A stretch of DNA of 64,000 nucleotides, taken from assembly GCA_036583965.1 (NCBI GenBank), contig JAZBQD010000015.1:88295309-88359308 (forward strand), given 5' to 3'. Both the position numbers and the translations under genes were made by a program. The notes below the pieces were generated by a model that ran no database searches, had not been told where the DNA came from, and saw only the letters and a list, made by a program, of their open reading frames with translations. Shown here one piece after another: positions 25,719-37,300 of this stretch. The DNA comes from Prunella strophiata (taxonomy: Eukaryota > Chordata > Aves > Passeriformes > Prunellidae). The first letter of the stretch is position 1. The number at the start of each line of letters is the position of its first letter.

Positions 25719-26249
25719 GTCAGCGTGGAAGTCTTGGTAGAATACCCTTTTTTTGTATTTGGACAAGGCTGGTCATCCTGCTGCCCTGAAAGAACCAACC
25801 AGCTCTTTGATTTGCCATGCTCCAAACTCTCAGTGGGGGATGTCTGCATATCGCTCACACTCAAGAACCTGAAGAATGGCTCTATTAAAAAGGGCCAGCC
25901 CATGGACTCAGCTAGTATCTTGCTGAAGCATTCAAAGAATGACAGTCTAGCTGGAAGTAGACACAGGTATGCGGAGCAGGAAAACGGGATTAATCAGGGA
26001 AGCGCACAGATGTTAGCTGAGAACGGTGAACTGAAGTTTCCGGACAAAATAGGATTGCCTGCAGCACCTTTGCTCACCAAAACAGAACCCAGCAAGCCCC
26101 CAGCAACAAGGAAGAGGAGGTGGTCAGCCCCCGAAACACGAAAACTAGAGAAATCAGAAGAGGAGCCACCTTTGACTCTTCCCAAGCCTTCTTTTATTCC
26201 TCAGGAGGTTAAGATTTGCATTGAAGGTCGATCCAACGTAGGAAAGTAA
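25719..26249 (+). CDS. ATXN1: Ataxin-1, last coding exon (AXH C-half, NLS, 14-3-3 site)
   Basis: The exon opens with VSVEVLVEYPFFVFGQGWSS, the second half of the AXH domain, whose fold mediates dimerisation and binding of CIC. It runs through LPCSKLSVGDVCISLTLKNL at the AXH end. Near the C-terminus is the basic stretch RKRRWSAPE. The Ser codon at 26124-26126 corresponds to human Ser776, the phosphosite recognised by 14-3-3, and it overlaps the nuclear localisation signal and the UHM-ligand (RBM17/U2AF) tryptophan motif. The protein ends in IEGRSNVGK with TAA at 26247-26249. The exon adds 176 residues, for about 803 in all if the two upstream frame breaks are corrected, close to other vertebrate ataxin-1 proteins. 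The reading frame is intact here and agrees with the frame at the end of the previous exon. Confidence 0.97.
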   Translation, partial: VSVEVLVEYPFFVFGQGWSSCCPERTNQLFDLPCSKLSVGDVCISLTLKNLKNGSIKKGQPMDSASILLKHSKNDSLAGSRHRYAEQENGINQGSAQMLAENGELKFPDKIGLPAAPLLTKTEPSKPPATRKRRWSAPETRKLEKSEEEPPLTLPKPSFIPQEVKICIEGRSNVGK

Positions 26250-26583
26250 AAGTTGTTTGGGGAAAGGAAATTAGGCTATCCCTTGTCATTTTTATCCAGA
26301 TTACTGTACTGTAGACTAAATAACCCAGTATTTACATGTTATCATCTTATTTTAGGTTTATGTTATAACCTTGTTGTTATAGTTGCAGCTGGTATTATGC
26401 AGGAGACTGGTGCATATGTTTTTCCACAAGTGTTTGTCAGTGACTAGGTTTATCGAGAGCTACAAAAGGGGCAGTATCTGCTTCACACACCCTTAGTGGA
26501 AATGAATGTGTTGTCATGGCTCCTGTTTTCTAACACCTCACGTAGGACAGGGTCCAGCTGTGATTTTGTTTCCTTTTTGTCGC

Positions 26584-26591
26584 TTTTTTTT

Positions 26592-26622
<31 letters not shown>
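26584..26622 (+). repeat. U tract in ATXN1 3' UTR (T20-C-T18)
   Basis: Thirty-eight T interrupted by a single C, about 335 nt after the stop. In RNA this could bind pyrimidine-tract or U-rich binding proteins. It may also be simple slippage. Confidence 0.95.
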
Positions 26623-26910
26623 GTGTTTGTTTTGTTGTTCTGGTTCCTGTTCTAGTTTTTTTGGGGGAGGTGAGGAGAAGGGAACTGTAGCAGAGGTGTG
26701 TGTCAAACATGAGGTGCGTGTGCGTGGTGTGGTGTGGGTGTGGGTGTGTGCCAGCCCCCAGGGCGGGACGGCCGCTCTCTGGCAGGTTGGTGATGAGGTT
26801 TCCTCACCCCAGGTGGATGCTGAGGACACAACCCTTGGGTTGTGAAAAGGATCAGACAGTCTCTGATGTTTTCAACAACAAGCCAACTCTTACTCAAGGC
26901 TCTGCTATAC

Positions 26911-26953
<43 letters not shown>

Positions 26954-26982
26954 TTTGTGTGTGTGTATATGTATATATATAT
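26911..26982. repeat. Compound (AT)n/(GT)n microsatellite in ATXN1 3' UTR
   Basis: Alternating AT with short TGTGTG and GTAT interruptions over about 72 bp. Two TGTATATA words (26934-26941, 26970-26977) match the Pumilio consensus but arise from the repeat itself. Confidence 0.95.
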
Positions 26983-27506
26983 TTTTCCCCCATGGGGTCT
27001 GACTGCACTGATTTTTATTCCTAAAGCAAACTGCCACACCACGTTTCCTTTCTGCTTGCTAGTGCAGTTCCATTGCCCGGAGTCAGCGACGGCGAGGCTG
27101 CGCGGGCCCTCGGGGGCGGGGGTGGGTGTGTGCGTGTGGCGTGGGTGTGCGTGGGTGTGCGAGGAGCCTCTGGCTCTGCGGATGCGCCTGGCTCAGGCTC
27201 ACCCCTGTCTCTGTGCAGTGTTAGACAAATCGACCGGGTTACGCCATTGACATTTGCTTCCACAAGGTAGACGCAGACTGCCCCTTTGAGATCACAGGCA
27301 TCCATCGTTTGCAGTTAGGTTGCAAATCTTTGTCTTTAACTCTAGTACTGGTTTTAGTTCATGGTTATGGACAACTGGTGCCACTTTTTTCAAATTGCGG
27401 TGTGTGACACAGGAATCCGCTGTTGAAGATGAACCTAGAATGTCTTTAAGCACTTAAAATGCTGTTCACACTTTATTGCTGAGCATCCTGGTCTAACACT
27501 CAGTAC

Positions 27507-27514
27507 GTACTGTA
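27507..27514 (+). promoter_or_regulatory. miR-101 8-mer seed match
   Basis: GTACTGTA pairs with positions 2-8 of miR-101 and has A opposite position 1. miR-101 is one of three microRNAs reported to co-repress mammalian ATXN1. Confidence 0.55.
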
Positions 27515-27856
27515 TATCACTTTAATCTGCTCGGAAAGCAGCAGCAACAACAAACAAACAAATCTCTTCAACACTGTAACTACATGCAACTATGTAAAGT
27601 TTTCTCACAGGCAAGATGCTGAAAGTTTTAATGTGGTTTCAAAGGGATGAATGTGAATTATTGAACTAGTATGTGACAGTCATTGTCCACAAAGGACTAC
27701 TTAATAGGAGGCACTTTTTAAACTTTAATGCTTGAGAAAGAGTTAAAGGCATATGCGAGCTGACATAATAAAAAAAAATAAGAGAAAGGAAAAAGGAAAG
27801 AGGAAAAATCATTGTCCAGTGTTTTTGAAAAAGATGGACTTTAAAGAATCTTGCAA

Positions 27857-27864
27857 TTTGCACA
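27857..27864 (+). promoter_or_regulatory. miR-19 8-mer seed match (site 1)
   Basis: TTTGCACA is the full 8-mer target of the miR-19 family, a known regulator of mammalian ATXN1. Confidence 0.55.
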
Positions 27865-30067
27865 TCTTGAGTTTATCATTTGTGTGGTATTCCTGCAGTT
27901 TTTACCTAATAATGTTGTGGGGTGGGGGGGGGTCTGAAAGAGCATAAACAAATGTAGCAATTACTCACTAACCTGCCTACGCTCTAGGCCATTTCATAGG
28001 GTTACGTTCCTTTCAGAGTTCATTTTCGGTCTTTCTACCTTATCGGCCACACAGAACCAGGTCCTACCGGGACACCTCTGAGAATTTTTCTTCAGACTTG
28101 CTGAGAGAGTTTTCCAGAAAAAAAAAAACATTTCTATAAGCAAGGTGTTTGTTTGTTTTGAAAACAAACCTATTGTTATTTTATTTTTATTATTATTATT
28201 ATTATTTGTTATTTTAATTGCATCGTTTTCCATGGGAAAGGCGACATTTCAGGAGTTTGGTACAAACCAAGTAGGAGCGGGGGGATTCACGCGTTCAGTC
28301 TTTTCTTTCTCCAGGTAGGGCTGGATCCTCTGAGGTGCTGTGCACCCCAGCTCCTGCACGAGCCTCGGGGAGGTGCGAGTATGAAGTGTGGCAGGGCTGA
28401 GTGCTGAAGCCTGTCGCTGCTTCTTGGAAGATCCTAGTGGGATTTCAGTGGGATCGCACTCGGGCCCTCTGTGAGCAAGTGTTGGTGTCGTCATTTTTGG
28501 TTGGCGAGTTCACATCCTTCAGGTAGTTTTGAAGAAGCTGTACTCATAGGGAGAACAGGAAATCAAAGTCTGTCATTAGAAACACAGTAACCTAAAGTGA
28601 ACAAATTTATTTAAAGTCTTGTTTTCCCTCTCCCCTGAAATACAGTGCTTTTCTTTGAGAGAAGAAATGTTAACCCCAAACCCCATCTTCGACTCTTTTT
28701 ACTTGTTACTTGAAATTTAGCTCACACCAGACCTAATTGTTTTTATACCATATTCTGGGGTGCACCAAAAAGTTGAAATATGTTTAAAATAGCTTGAAAC
28801 TTTTTTTGAATTTCCTTGAATTTTATTAACCTCTCGGCGGGCTACCAAATAGCTGAGTGGGTTTCTTCTCACAATCACACAGCTTAGTTAGTGCTTATTT
28901 GTTAATATTTCTGCTCAGAGAAGTTGCTTAATCTTCCATATACTCTGCTCAGGGCACTTGCAATTTATTGTTTTGTTTTGTTTCCTGTTTTTTTTTAAGC
29001 TTTGATGATAAAGGAATAGAAAGAATTACAGATTTTAGTTCACAGTCTTACCACTATTTCTGTACTTCACGTGTACTTAGAAAAAAAGAAATCTCAAGTA
29101 AAACCATACGCATACACATTTGTGGTCAATAAGGAAGCAGGGGCTATTAAACTGACTGGATCTATTCAACTAACACTAAAAAAAAATAATAATAATAAAA
29201 AAATACATTTGGAGCAATAGGAATGTATTAGTTCTGTGCTTGTATTTCAGACTGAGGAATTCTGAAATAACTGGTTCTTTCCAAACAATTGTCCCCTTCC
29301 ATGCTTTAGCTTTTGTAGGATGTGCAATACTTTACGTGCCAACTTAGACTCACCTCTGCGGTGTTAGCTAGATCTCATACCCACTTCTGATTTCCCCTGG
29401 TTTTGTCTCTTTGGAATTCTTTCTTTCTACCTTTCTCCCTGCCCCCCCGCCACCATTAATAAGTCCCTCCCTGTCCTCCCCCCTCCAAAAACCCACACCA
29501 TATTAAGGGTAGAAGATCCCTTGCCCCGGGAAACACAAACCCTTTTTGTATTTGTTGTTTAAAGAGATCCAGGAAGAAAAAAAAAAGCAAAAAAAAGAGA
29601 TGTATTCATGTCTACATGGCATCCAGGCAGAGGGTGGCACTCAACCATATGTCCAAATGCCATTTTCCACCTGGACACACGCACAAAGGAACTGGCTCCC
29701 ACCGGGGCCAAGTCCTTTGCAAGGCGGGGCTTTGCCTTTCCCTCTGGCACTGAGCATCCCCTGCGGTGCAGCCCCAGGCCCGGGAGTGCCATCAATCCCC
29801 AGGGCAGGTGCAAAACATCACTTGCAAGCACAGCACAGGGGTGCTGAGGCCAAAGGAGGAGGCTCTGCCTCTGCTCTGCGTGGCAGCCGCTTTGCAATAG
29901 TAACTAAGAGCAGTTTTCTTTTTGTCTGTTTGTTTCTTTCCTTTTGTAGCAGGCCTCTTTAGTTTACAATGAAATGCATACAATCACCAAGAAATTAGTC
30001 AGGGCAAAGAAAAATAAAACAAGAACCTCTTTATAGGGATTTCTAAAAAAAAAAATCTATTTGTCTG

Positions 30068-30116
<49 letters not shown>
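30068..30116. repeat. (TCTA)n microsatellite in ATXN1 3' UTR
   Basis: About 12 tetranucleotide units, followed by TATA-rich sequence to 30132. It is likely to be length-polymorphic. Confidence 0.95.
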
Positions 30117-31408
30117 ATATCTCTATATATACAGTGACTGTTCCTTATAGCGTCTAACTTAGGCATTGTTTCAGTTTGTCTGGGCCACATCGTGGGGAAT
30201 TTGAGTTTGATGTCACTTACCTCGAGTCCTCTGGTCGAGACCCGAATCGGAGTCGCTGTTGACCTATTTTACCATTTTGTACCTTGCCCTTAGGCTTGCT
30301 TTCCCTCAAAGATGCAGACCTTGGGAGGAGGGGAGGGACACACGTTCCTTTTTTCATTCCTTTAATTCCTTTGTCCCACTGTCGCTTTGTTCGACCTGTC
30401 GTTCCCGTCATTTTCTCAGCGCATGGGGAAGTGACATCACTACTCTTGTTTCCCTTAAATCAAGGAACATTTAGAAACCTTTCACACCTTTTACTCAGGG
30501 ATGGGGCTGGTGTATGTGTGGTACACTGATGTGACCAGAAGCAGCACTTTTACTGCTCCGGAGTAGGGATGTACAATGTTACAGACAAGTTTGGATTTCC
30601 TGCATCTCATGGTTTAAACTTTGTAGATCTCATTTAGATTGCAATACAAAAGCAGCAGGCTCAGCATGAACTGTAGCTGTTGGTTATCATGAAAATACAC
30701 TCTCTGCAGAGATTTATATTACTTTAAAGTGTGTTGCCAGTAGTAAAAAGGAAATTGTGGAATTCTGTTAATTCTTGCAACTGCTTAAAAAAAAAAAAAC
30801 CAAGCCTGTGTCAAGGAGAGCGAATTCTCAATCTTTTTAAACACTAATAGTGTTGTTTCAGAGTGGCTCTTGGTGCAATGCTCTGCATGTCATGGGACCC
30901 AGTTCTGCAAATGCTTATACATGTGCCCATGGGAAGTCTGGGCTGGCCAGCAAAGGCTGCTCAGGGGCTTGCTGTAAAGCTCATGTGTAAGTCTTTGTGA
31001 AATTGAAGCGTGGTTCAATCAGGGCCGGATCCTGACCTTAACTGGGCAGCTGGAAAAATGTGGGGGTTGACCAAGGCAGAAGCCTTGGGCAGGTGGAGGG
31101 GATTTGGCCCATTGAAACACTTCTGCTGTCCCAGAAACTTGACAAATGGCAGAATGGGATATGCACTCGTACAGTTTCCATTTCTTCCCTCCCCGTCATC
31201 ACAGGTAGCAGCAGAGTCCACTCTGGGCTCTGGCCAGTGTTGATGTGAAAAGCAAGGGGAACATACCACCAGAGTGGAGGCAGTAATTTCCTTTTCTCTG
31301 GTTTTTCCAACCCTCCCACTCTCCCAAATCCTGTAATACATAGCAAAATGAGAATTTGTTGATGCAGATACGCATATGTGCACACACACCCCCAGGCAGA
31401 AGTGTCTG

Positions 31409-31416
31409 TTTGCACA
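31409..31416 (+). promoter_or_regulatory. miR-19 8-mer seed match (site 2)
   Basis: A second TTTGCACA in the 3' UTR, in an ACAC-rich neighbourhood. Confidence 0.45.
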
Positions 31417-31882
31417 CAAAGAAGCTACGTGTGCATTTTTTTTACGTGTATGCCTACATGTCCACTTGATTCCCTGTCCTGAGGACAGCTTTGCTTTGTG
31501 CCCATAGGGAAATTCCAAACGCGTTGCACACCTCTACTCCAGAGTTCAATTTCTTTTACATAGACGACCTCGCTTCAGATGTGTTACCTTTACTGATAGG
31601 ATCTTTTCTTGTAGCACTATACCTTGTGGGAATATTTTTTGATGTAAACCTAATTTGAGAAGCTTATTAAAAATAGAAACTTTTTTTGAAGCACTCACAT
31701 TGAGGAGTACAGGTAATGTTTTAAAAAATTGCACAAAAGAAAAATGAATGTTGGAATGATTCATTCAGTGTTTGAAAAAGAGATGGCTCTGTTTGAACAG
31801 TGAGTTTCATACCTTGTTTGTAAAAAAAAAAAAAAAGTTTTTAAATACAAAAGCAGAGAAAGGTTGAAAGTTACATGTTTTT

Positions 31883-31890
31883 TGTATATA
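31883..31890 (+). promoter_or_regulatory. Pumilio response element
   Basis: TGTATATA matches the Pumilio consensus UGUANAUA and lies outside any microsatellite. PUM1 is known to bind a conserved element in the mammalian ATXN1 3' UTR and lower its level. Whether this is the orthologous site needs alignment. Confidence 0.5.
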
Positions 31891-33895
31891 GAAAATGTCA
31901 TGTCTAGATGATCTGATTTGTATTGGCTCTGGCCAGGAAGAATTATTACTTAAAAGGCTCTTAAAGAACAACTGTGCTTAATTTTCTGTTCGTATTACAT
32001 GGGTCCCATTTCTGGGGAATGGAGTCACACTGTTAATTCCTGTGCTGAAAATACATCTTGGAGCAGCAATTCCTGAGTGCAGCTACCGGGCACTTCGAAG
32101 GGTGGCTACTGTGCAAAACGAGGGTCTCACTCTCCAGTTTATTTTGGCTTTAAGTCTCTTCTGCCTGCGCTGAGGGAGCCCCTGGCAGCCCAGGGGTCAA
32201 GGCTGGTTTTGAGGGAGGCCTTGGCCGTGCCCTGGGCAGGCAAGGCCCGGCTGGCCCGACTGTGGGGACCCTGCTGGTGCTGCCAGCCCTTGGCTTGAGA
32301 GCCGCTGCTGGCTGAGCACAGCCTGCGTAGTTTCCACCTGAGGCCTTTTGGTCCCATTTTTTTCTCTCTCTGGGGATGCTGTTCCACATTTTTTCAGCAC
32401 TTCCTGGTCCAGATGAAATCCAAAGAGTACAACCCTGAGCTAGAAGTGCTTGAACAAGGTATCCTTGGCCAGCACTAGCAGCAGAATGGTACCCGAGGCG
32501 ACCCGGCCTTCCAGCCCCTGTCACTGCCCCTCTCTGCCACCGCTGCTGCCGGAGCACCAGGAGCAGCTGGTCACACAGTTCCAGCGATGGTCTTGACCAA
32601 TGGCAAGACTGATGTTTTTCAGAAGCCAAAAGGAGAGGATCCTGAAGCAGTTTCTGAAGAGAGGATCCTTCTCCTGTCCAAAGATTGAGCTGGCCAGCTG
32701 AGAACTGGTGGCAGGGTGAAGAGGGCAAAGTTTCAGGCTGCTCCCATCCCCCTCCCACCCCTTGGAGGTGACCCAAGCTTTGGCTCCTGCAGGCACAGGG
32801 AGTGGGAACACTTGCCCTGTGCAAGTGACCCCCAGGCGCTCAGAAACCAGCCCCAGTTGTGTTATGGTGAAGTGCATTCAGCCAACAGGTAGTATTTATA
32901 CAATAACAGTCTGTAAGGTTTCTGTAGGTTTTTTCTTGTTGTTAGCTGAAAGGACGCAAGTCTTCCACTGAGGATTTTATGGAGGCTTCATCCAAGGTTG
33001 TTTCTTTTTTGTTAGTTTCTATTTTGAGCAGTTAAAGCTCCTGTGCCCTTTCCCTCGACCACGCAGTAGGTGTGAATTGGAAGTGTTGTTTGCAGCGAGC
33101 GGAGTCACTTGTTGAAGCTGTCCTTGCTGCACTACAAGATTGGTGATGGGCAGAAACTTCAGGGCCCAGATCCTCAGCCAGGGCGGAGCCAGGGTGGGAC
33201 CACTGGCTCTGCTGGCAGTGCGGGTCTGCCCCTTCACACCTGCTGGCGAGGGGATTCCACCCTGGCATTCGCTTTAGAAGTCCAGGACCCAGGTACTCTC
33301 CTGTTGAACAAGTTCTGCAGAATTCTTGTTGCAGTCCACCAGGTTTGGATCTGGGCAGCTGAGGGCAGAAACGGGCCGGGGGTGGCTGCAGGTGGCTCGG
33401 ACGGCCAGGCGCTTCGCGAAGTTACTAATCTGGTAAGGCATAGATGCAACTCTTCACGACAGTCAGCTAATGTTGAAACTCACTAATGTATGTATTTGCT
33501 CCTTTTTTTTTTTTTTTTTTTAATAATGTATTAACTTGTTGAACACTGTTCTTTTCGCAGTGTTACAAAAGTGGGGGTGGGGGAATTTCCCAACCTTTTT
33601 CAGTTTGGGTGAGCTACTGAAATCCATTTTGTACTAGCTATGTCACCGCTCCCGGCAGCAGCTGGCAGCGGCGCTTGGCCGAGCCGGGGTCAGGTCCAGC
33701 CATTCGACATCAGTAGTTTTTAAAGTAATTTTTTTTTTTTAAATTGTCTAGTATTACTAATGAGGGTTGTTGCAAATCACACTTCCAGTGTAGTTCCTAG
33801 TGTAGGCCCAGTAAAAGGGATATTGCAGCTTTGTGTTGGGGAGAAATTGAGCTGACATGGCCAGTACAAAGGAGAAAATAGGGAGGGAATAACGT

Positions 33896-33902
33896 TTTGC
33901 AC
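33896..33902 (+). promoter_or_regulatory. miR-19 7-mer seed match (site 3)
   Basis: TTTGCAC without the following A, near the 3' end of the UTR. Confidence 0.4.
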
Positions 33903-34025
33903 CTTATTGAAAAGAGGAGAAGATTTTAAGTGCATACAGACATAGTTAAGAGCTTTTATTGTGACAGGAGAACTTTTTTCCATATGCGTGCATACTCTCT
34001 GTAATTCCAGTGTAAAATATTGTAC

Positions 34026-34033
34026 TTGCACTA
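34026..34033 (+). promoter_or_regulatory. miR-130/301 8-mer seed match
   Basis: TTGCACTA is the 8-mer target of the miR-130/301 family. It lies about 260 nt before the poly(A) signal, in the terminal AU-rich part of the UTR, the region where effective sites are often found. Confidence 0.55.
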
Positions 34034-34293
34034 GCTTTTTTAAAACAAATATTAAAAAAAATGGAAGAATTCATATTCTATTTTCTAATGGTGGTGTGTC
34101 TATTTGTAGGATACACTCGCGTCTGTTTATTGAATTTTATGGTCCCTTTCTTTGATGGTGCTTGCAGGTTTTCTAGGTAGAAATTATTTCATTATTATAA
34201 TAAAACAATGTTTGATTCAAAATTTGAACAAAATTGTTTTAAAGAAATTGTCTGTATACCAGTACAAGTTTATTGTTTCAGTATACTCGTACT

Positions 34294-34299
34294 AATAAA
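34294..34299 (+). terminator. ATXN1: ATXN1 poly(A) signal
   Basis: AATAAA is followed at about 20-30 nt by GTGTGTTTTGTCTTTT, a typical GU/U-rich downstream element. Cleavage is expected near 34315-34320. It is the last good signal before the sequence character changes. Confidence 0.85.
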
Positions 34300-34319
34300 A
34301 TAACAGTGCCAATTGCAAA

Positions 34320-37300
34320 TGTGTGTTTTGTCTTTTATGACTGAAGGGGTGAGAGCTTTCTTAGGGACATAATTTGCCCAGTTTAACTCCCTGCCCCATC
34401 CTCCCCCAGCCCCCGCCCTGGCAAAGCATTGGCTTTTATTTGCAACCATGCCCAAAGGCGCCTGTACCCTCCCACCCACGGCCATAAAACGCTCTGCAGC
34501 CCATCAGGGTGAAGCTCTTTATTGCATAACATAAACTTGGGAGCAGTTGGGATCATGGGGCCTCACACACAGGGGATACCACAGCAGAGGGAAGGGGGGC
34601 AGCGCTCCCATCACCATCTCAGCAGGGCTGAGCAGGGCAGCAGCAAAACACTGAAAGCCCATCAGCTTTTTGGCCAACGACACAGAAGCGCTTCACAGTT
34701 ATCACAGGCAACGCCAGGGAGTTCTAGACTCCAAACTGTTGATTTATGTATGAAAACTTTAGCCAGCAAACACTGAGTCAAATAAATGTTGGTGACCACA
34801 TCTAGGTGACCACAAATGAAGCTAAGGCTGCAAGGGGGTGGTCTGTCCTGAGTGCAGAGCTGTGCCAGCATCTACTCGAGACATGCCCCTGGCAGCTCCC
34901 AGCCTGCAGGGAAGGGCTGGCCCTCTCCTACCTGCTGGCCTTGGCTGCTGCAGAGGGAAAACTCCTGTTCTTGAGCCCTGGCTTTTTTTCCTCCCCCTCT
35001 CTTCTACACAAGGCCTAATTGGCACTGGCTGCAAAAGCCCTCCTGGCTCCAAAAGAGAATTTTTTGTGTAAAACTGGTATTAGCAACTAAACAGCACCAT
35101 CCCCCGGTGGGGGATGTGAGATGGTGATGGATAGACACTGTACATACAGCGGCAGAAAGCTGCAGCAACAAGTCTGTCACGAGAGTGGAGTTCAACAAGT
35201 ATAAAGTAGGGAGTGCTTGGTTCAGAAAAGCTTCAAACTCTCATCATGTCCTTGACTGAAAGCACCTGTCCCAACACAGTGGGACTTGGCCAACAGCTGC
35301 CACATTTCTTCCTTATCCCCATCCTTTCCACCCCTGCTATTGACTAGCTGAAAGAAGAGACAGGCACATTTTATTATGGGAAAAGCTCCCCCAAAGGCAA
35401 AGAGAAGCTTCTTCTGATCCTGCCTTATAACTCTCCATATTTACAGGGTATCCCCATCCTACATTCAACCCCACCATGCCCTAAGGGAGAAGAAAGCTGC
35501 ACCAAAGCACAGCTGAAGCCCCTTCCCCATGGCCAATGGGGACTAGCTGTTCCAATGAGCAGATGGGAATGTTTCTCCCAGAGAATGGAGATCTTTGTGG
35601 CTTGTTTTGCACCTGTCAGGATGCTGGCTCAAGGCCCACCCCTTTAGCAACTGCTCACACCTACAAGGAGGTGTCCAAGTGCACAGTGCACTCCTTGCAG
35701 CCACCACACAGTCACTGGGGAGTGAGCAAGGCTGCTCCTGTGCCGAGCCCTTCCCTCCCAAGGAGGGTTCCAGTGACGAGGCTCTGCAAAATGTGCTGCA
35801 GCAAGGCAACCCCAGAGCAGCACTGGGAGCGCCAGGGGTGTTAGAGGTGTCCTTGTGTTTCAAGAAGCCACAGGCAGACATGCTCAGCAGGGACTGCTTA
35901 ATGACATAACGTTGCCCTTTTCAGCATCCCCACTTGTAGGTCTTTGGTATGTTAAACTGCACCCCTGTGGAGCCAGTGGGAACCTCAACACTGCTCTTGG
36001 GAGATCAACAATTGCCTGGCTGGGGGAAGCAGGCATGGCTCTGGCCTACAGTGCAGGCTGTCACACTCACAGCATTCCTCTGGACAGGAGGTCGGGGTGT
36101 AGGGTTAAGAAGACCTGGTTATGCAGAATGACTCAACATTAAGCATTATTAAGCACTTACAAATTTCATTTCCCACAAAAGGACACCAAGTAACAAAGAA
36201 CCCAGTTAGATGTGCAGGTGAGGTAGATCTACAAATGGCACATGACATTTGTCAGTGGTTGTGGTCTTGACTTGGACCATCCTGCCAGACAAAGTGTATT
36301 CCTGGCTCCCTCTGCCTTAGTTCCTTGTGGGAGTGGCAGCAGGCTTGAGCAGGGCACAGGACCTGGAGCTAACTGAAGATCAGGACAACAACTTCAGCAC
36401 AGGAATAGGTGTTATAGGGGGACTCAAGCGCTTTTTGTATTTTCCAGCCTATCTCAGAGCTGCACATGTACAGTGTCAATGGTGAGCACTGACATAGCAA
36501 AGGGTTATTCCTGAACAAAATTCACATATAACTGGGTGAGATGCAGACATGCCACCAGTTCAGCCTTTCTGCATCTCATTTCTCATTCCTGCTCACTTCT
36601 GGAGAGGAGAAAATGAAAGAAAACATGTTGCTTATCAAAACAACGGTAAGACCTGCTATTCAGAAAACCAAATACCTAACATCAAAACTTTATCAGTCAT
36701 CATTCCTGGTATTAATGTCATTTACAGCCTGAAGAATTCCAGGGATGGCTTAAGAACAGCCTGTCCCTCTCCTATTAGTCACTGATCAGAGGTATGTGCA
36801 GGAGGGGAAGGAAAGGAGGTGGAAGAGTGGCCCCATTTGCCACACTTGTAGAGAGGCAGCCTCCCCTTGCCCCCAGTACCTGCCCTTTGGAAAAGAAACT
36901 GTTCTGAGGCCATCATGAAGCTGCTCGGTTTGGTGTGCGCATGATCTTTTAAAAAAATGTTTACAAATATATATATATTTTCTTATATGCATATGTATTT
37001 CTTAAATTCCACTTAGAAATGTAGCTAAAAAAAGTAGAAAAGCGCTAGTGAGAGTGGGCATGAGACCAGCAGAGTGCTGCACTTCCCACATGTGAAGGCA
37101 CCAGTGTGGAGACACACCTGTGGTCAGGCCTGGGCCGTGGTGCTCCAACCCCACTCCTGACAGAGGTGTCCATTTGCTTTCCCTCTACATGATGTAAACT
37201 AGAGGAACAGTGCTGTCCTACAGCTGTACTGATGCAGAGAGGTCACACTGCCCCTGCTCTGGGCCTAGTGCAGCTGAGAGCAGTAGGTGGCCCACAGTGC

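Larger units (their letters stand above)
26250..34318 (+). other. ATXN1: ATXN1 3' UTR (about 8.1 kb)
   Basis: From the stop codon to the canonical poly(A) signal at 34294 there is no coding content. Mammalian ATXN1 also has a very long (about 7 kb) final 3' UTR. Contents: a long U tract, GU-rich stretches at 26700-26750 and 27115-27170, AT/GT and TCTA microsatellites, a CpG-rich stretch at 27065-27245, and seed matches for miR-19, miR-101 and miR-130. GC-rich blocks at 32150-32530 and 33160-33420 create chance ORFs. Internal AATAAA hexamers, for example at 27767, could give shorter isoforms. Confidence 0.88.

Noticed and set aside
31015..31518. 167-codon minus-strand ORF in the ATXN1 3' UTR
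   Set aside because: It has no recognisable domain, its composition looks like translated UTR, and other frames are also open.
32150..32824. 224-codon minus-strand ORF in the ATXN1 3' UTR
   Set aside because: It coincides with a GC-rich block where stops are rare, several overlapping frames are open, and nothing resembles a protein family.
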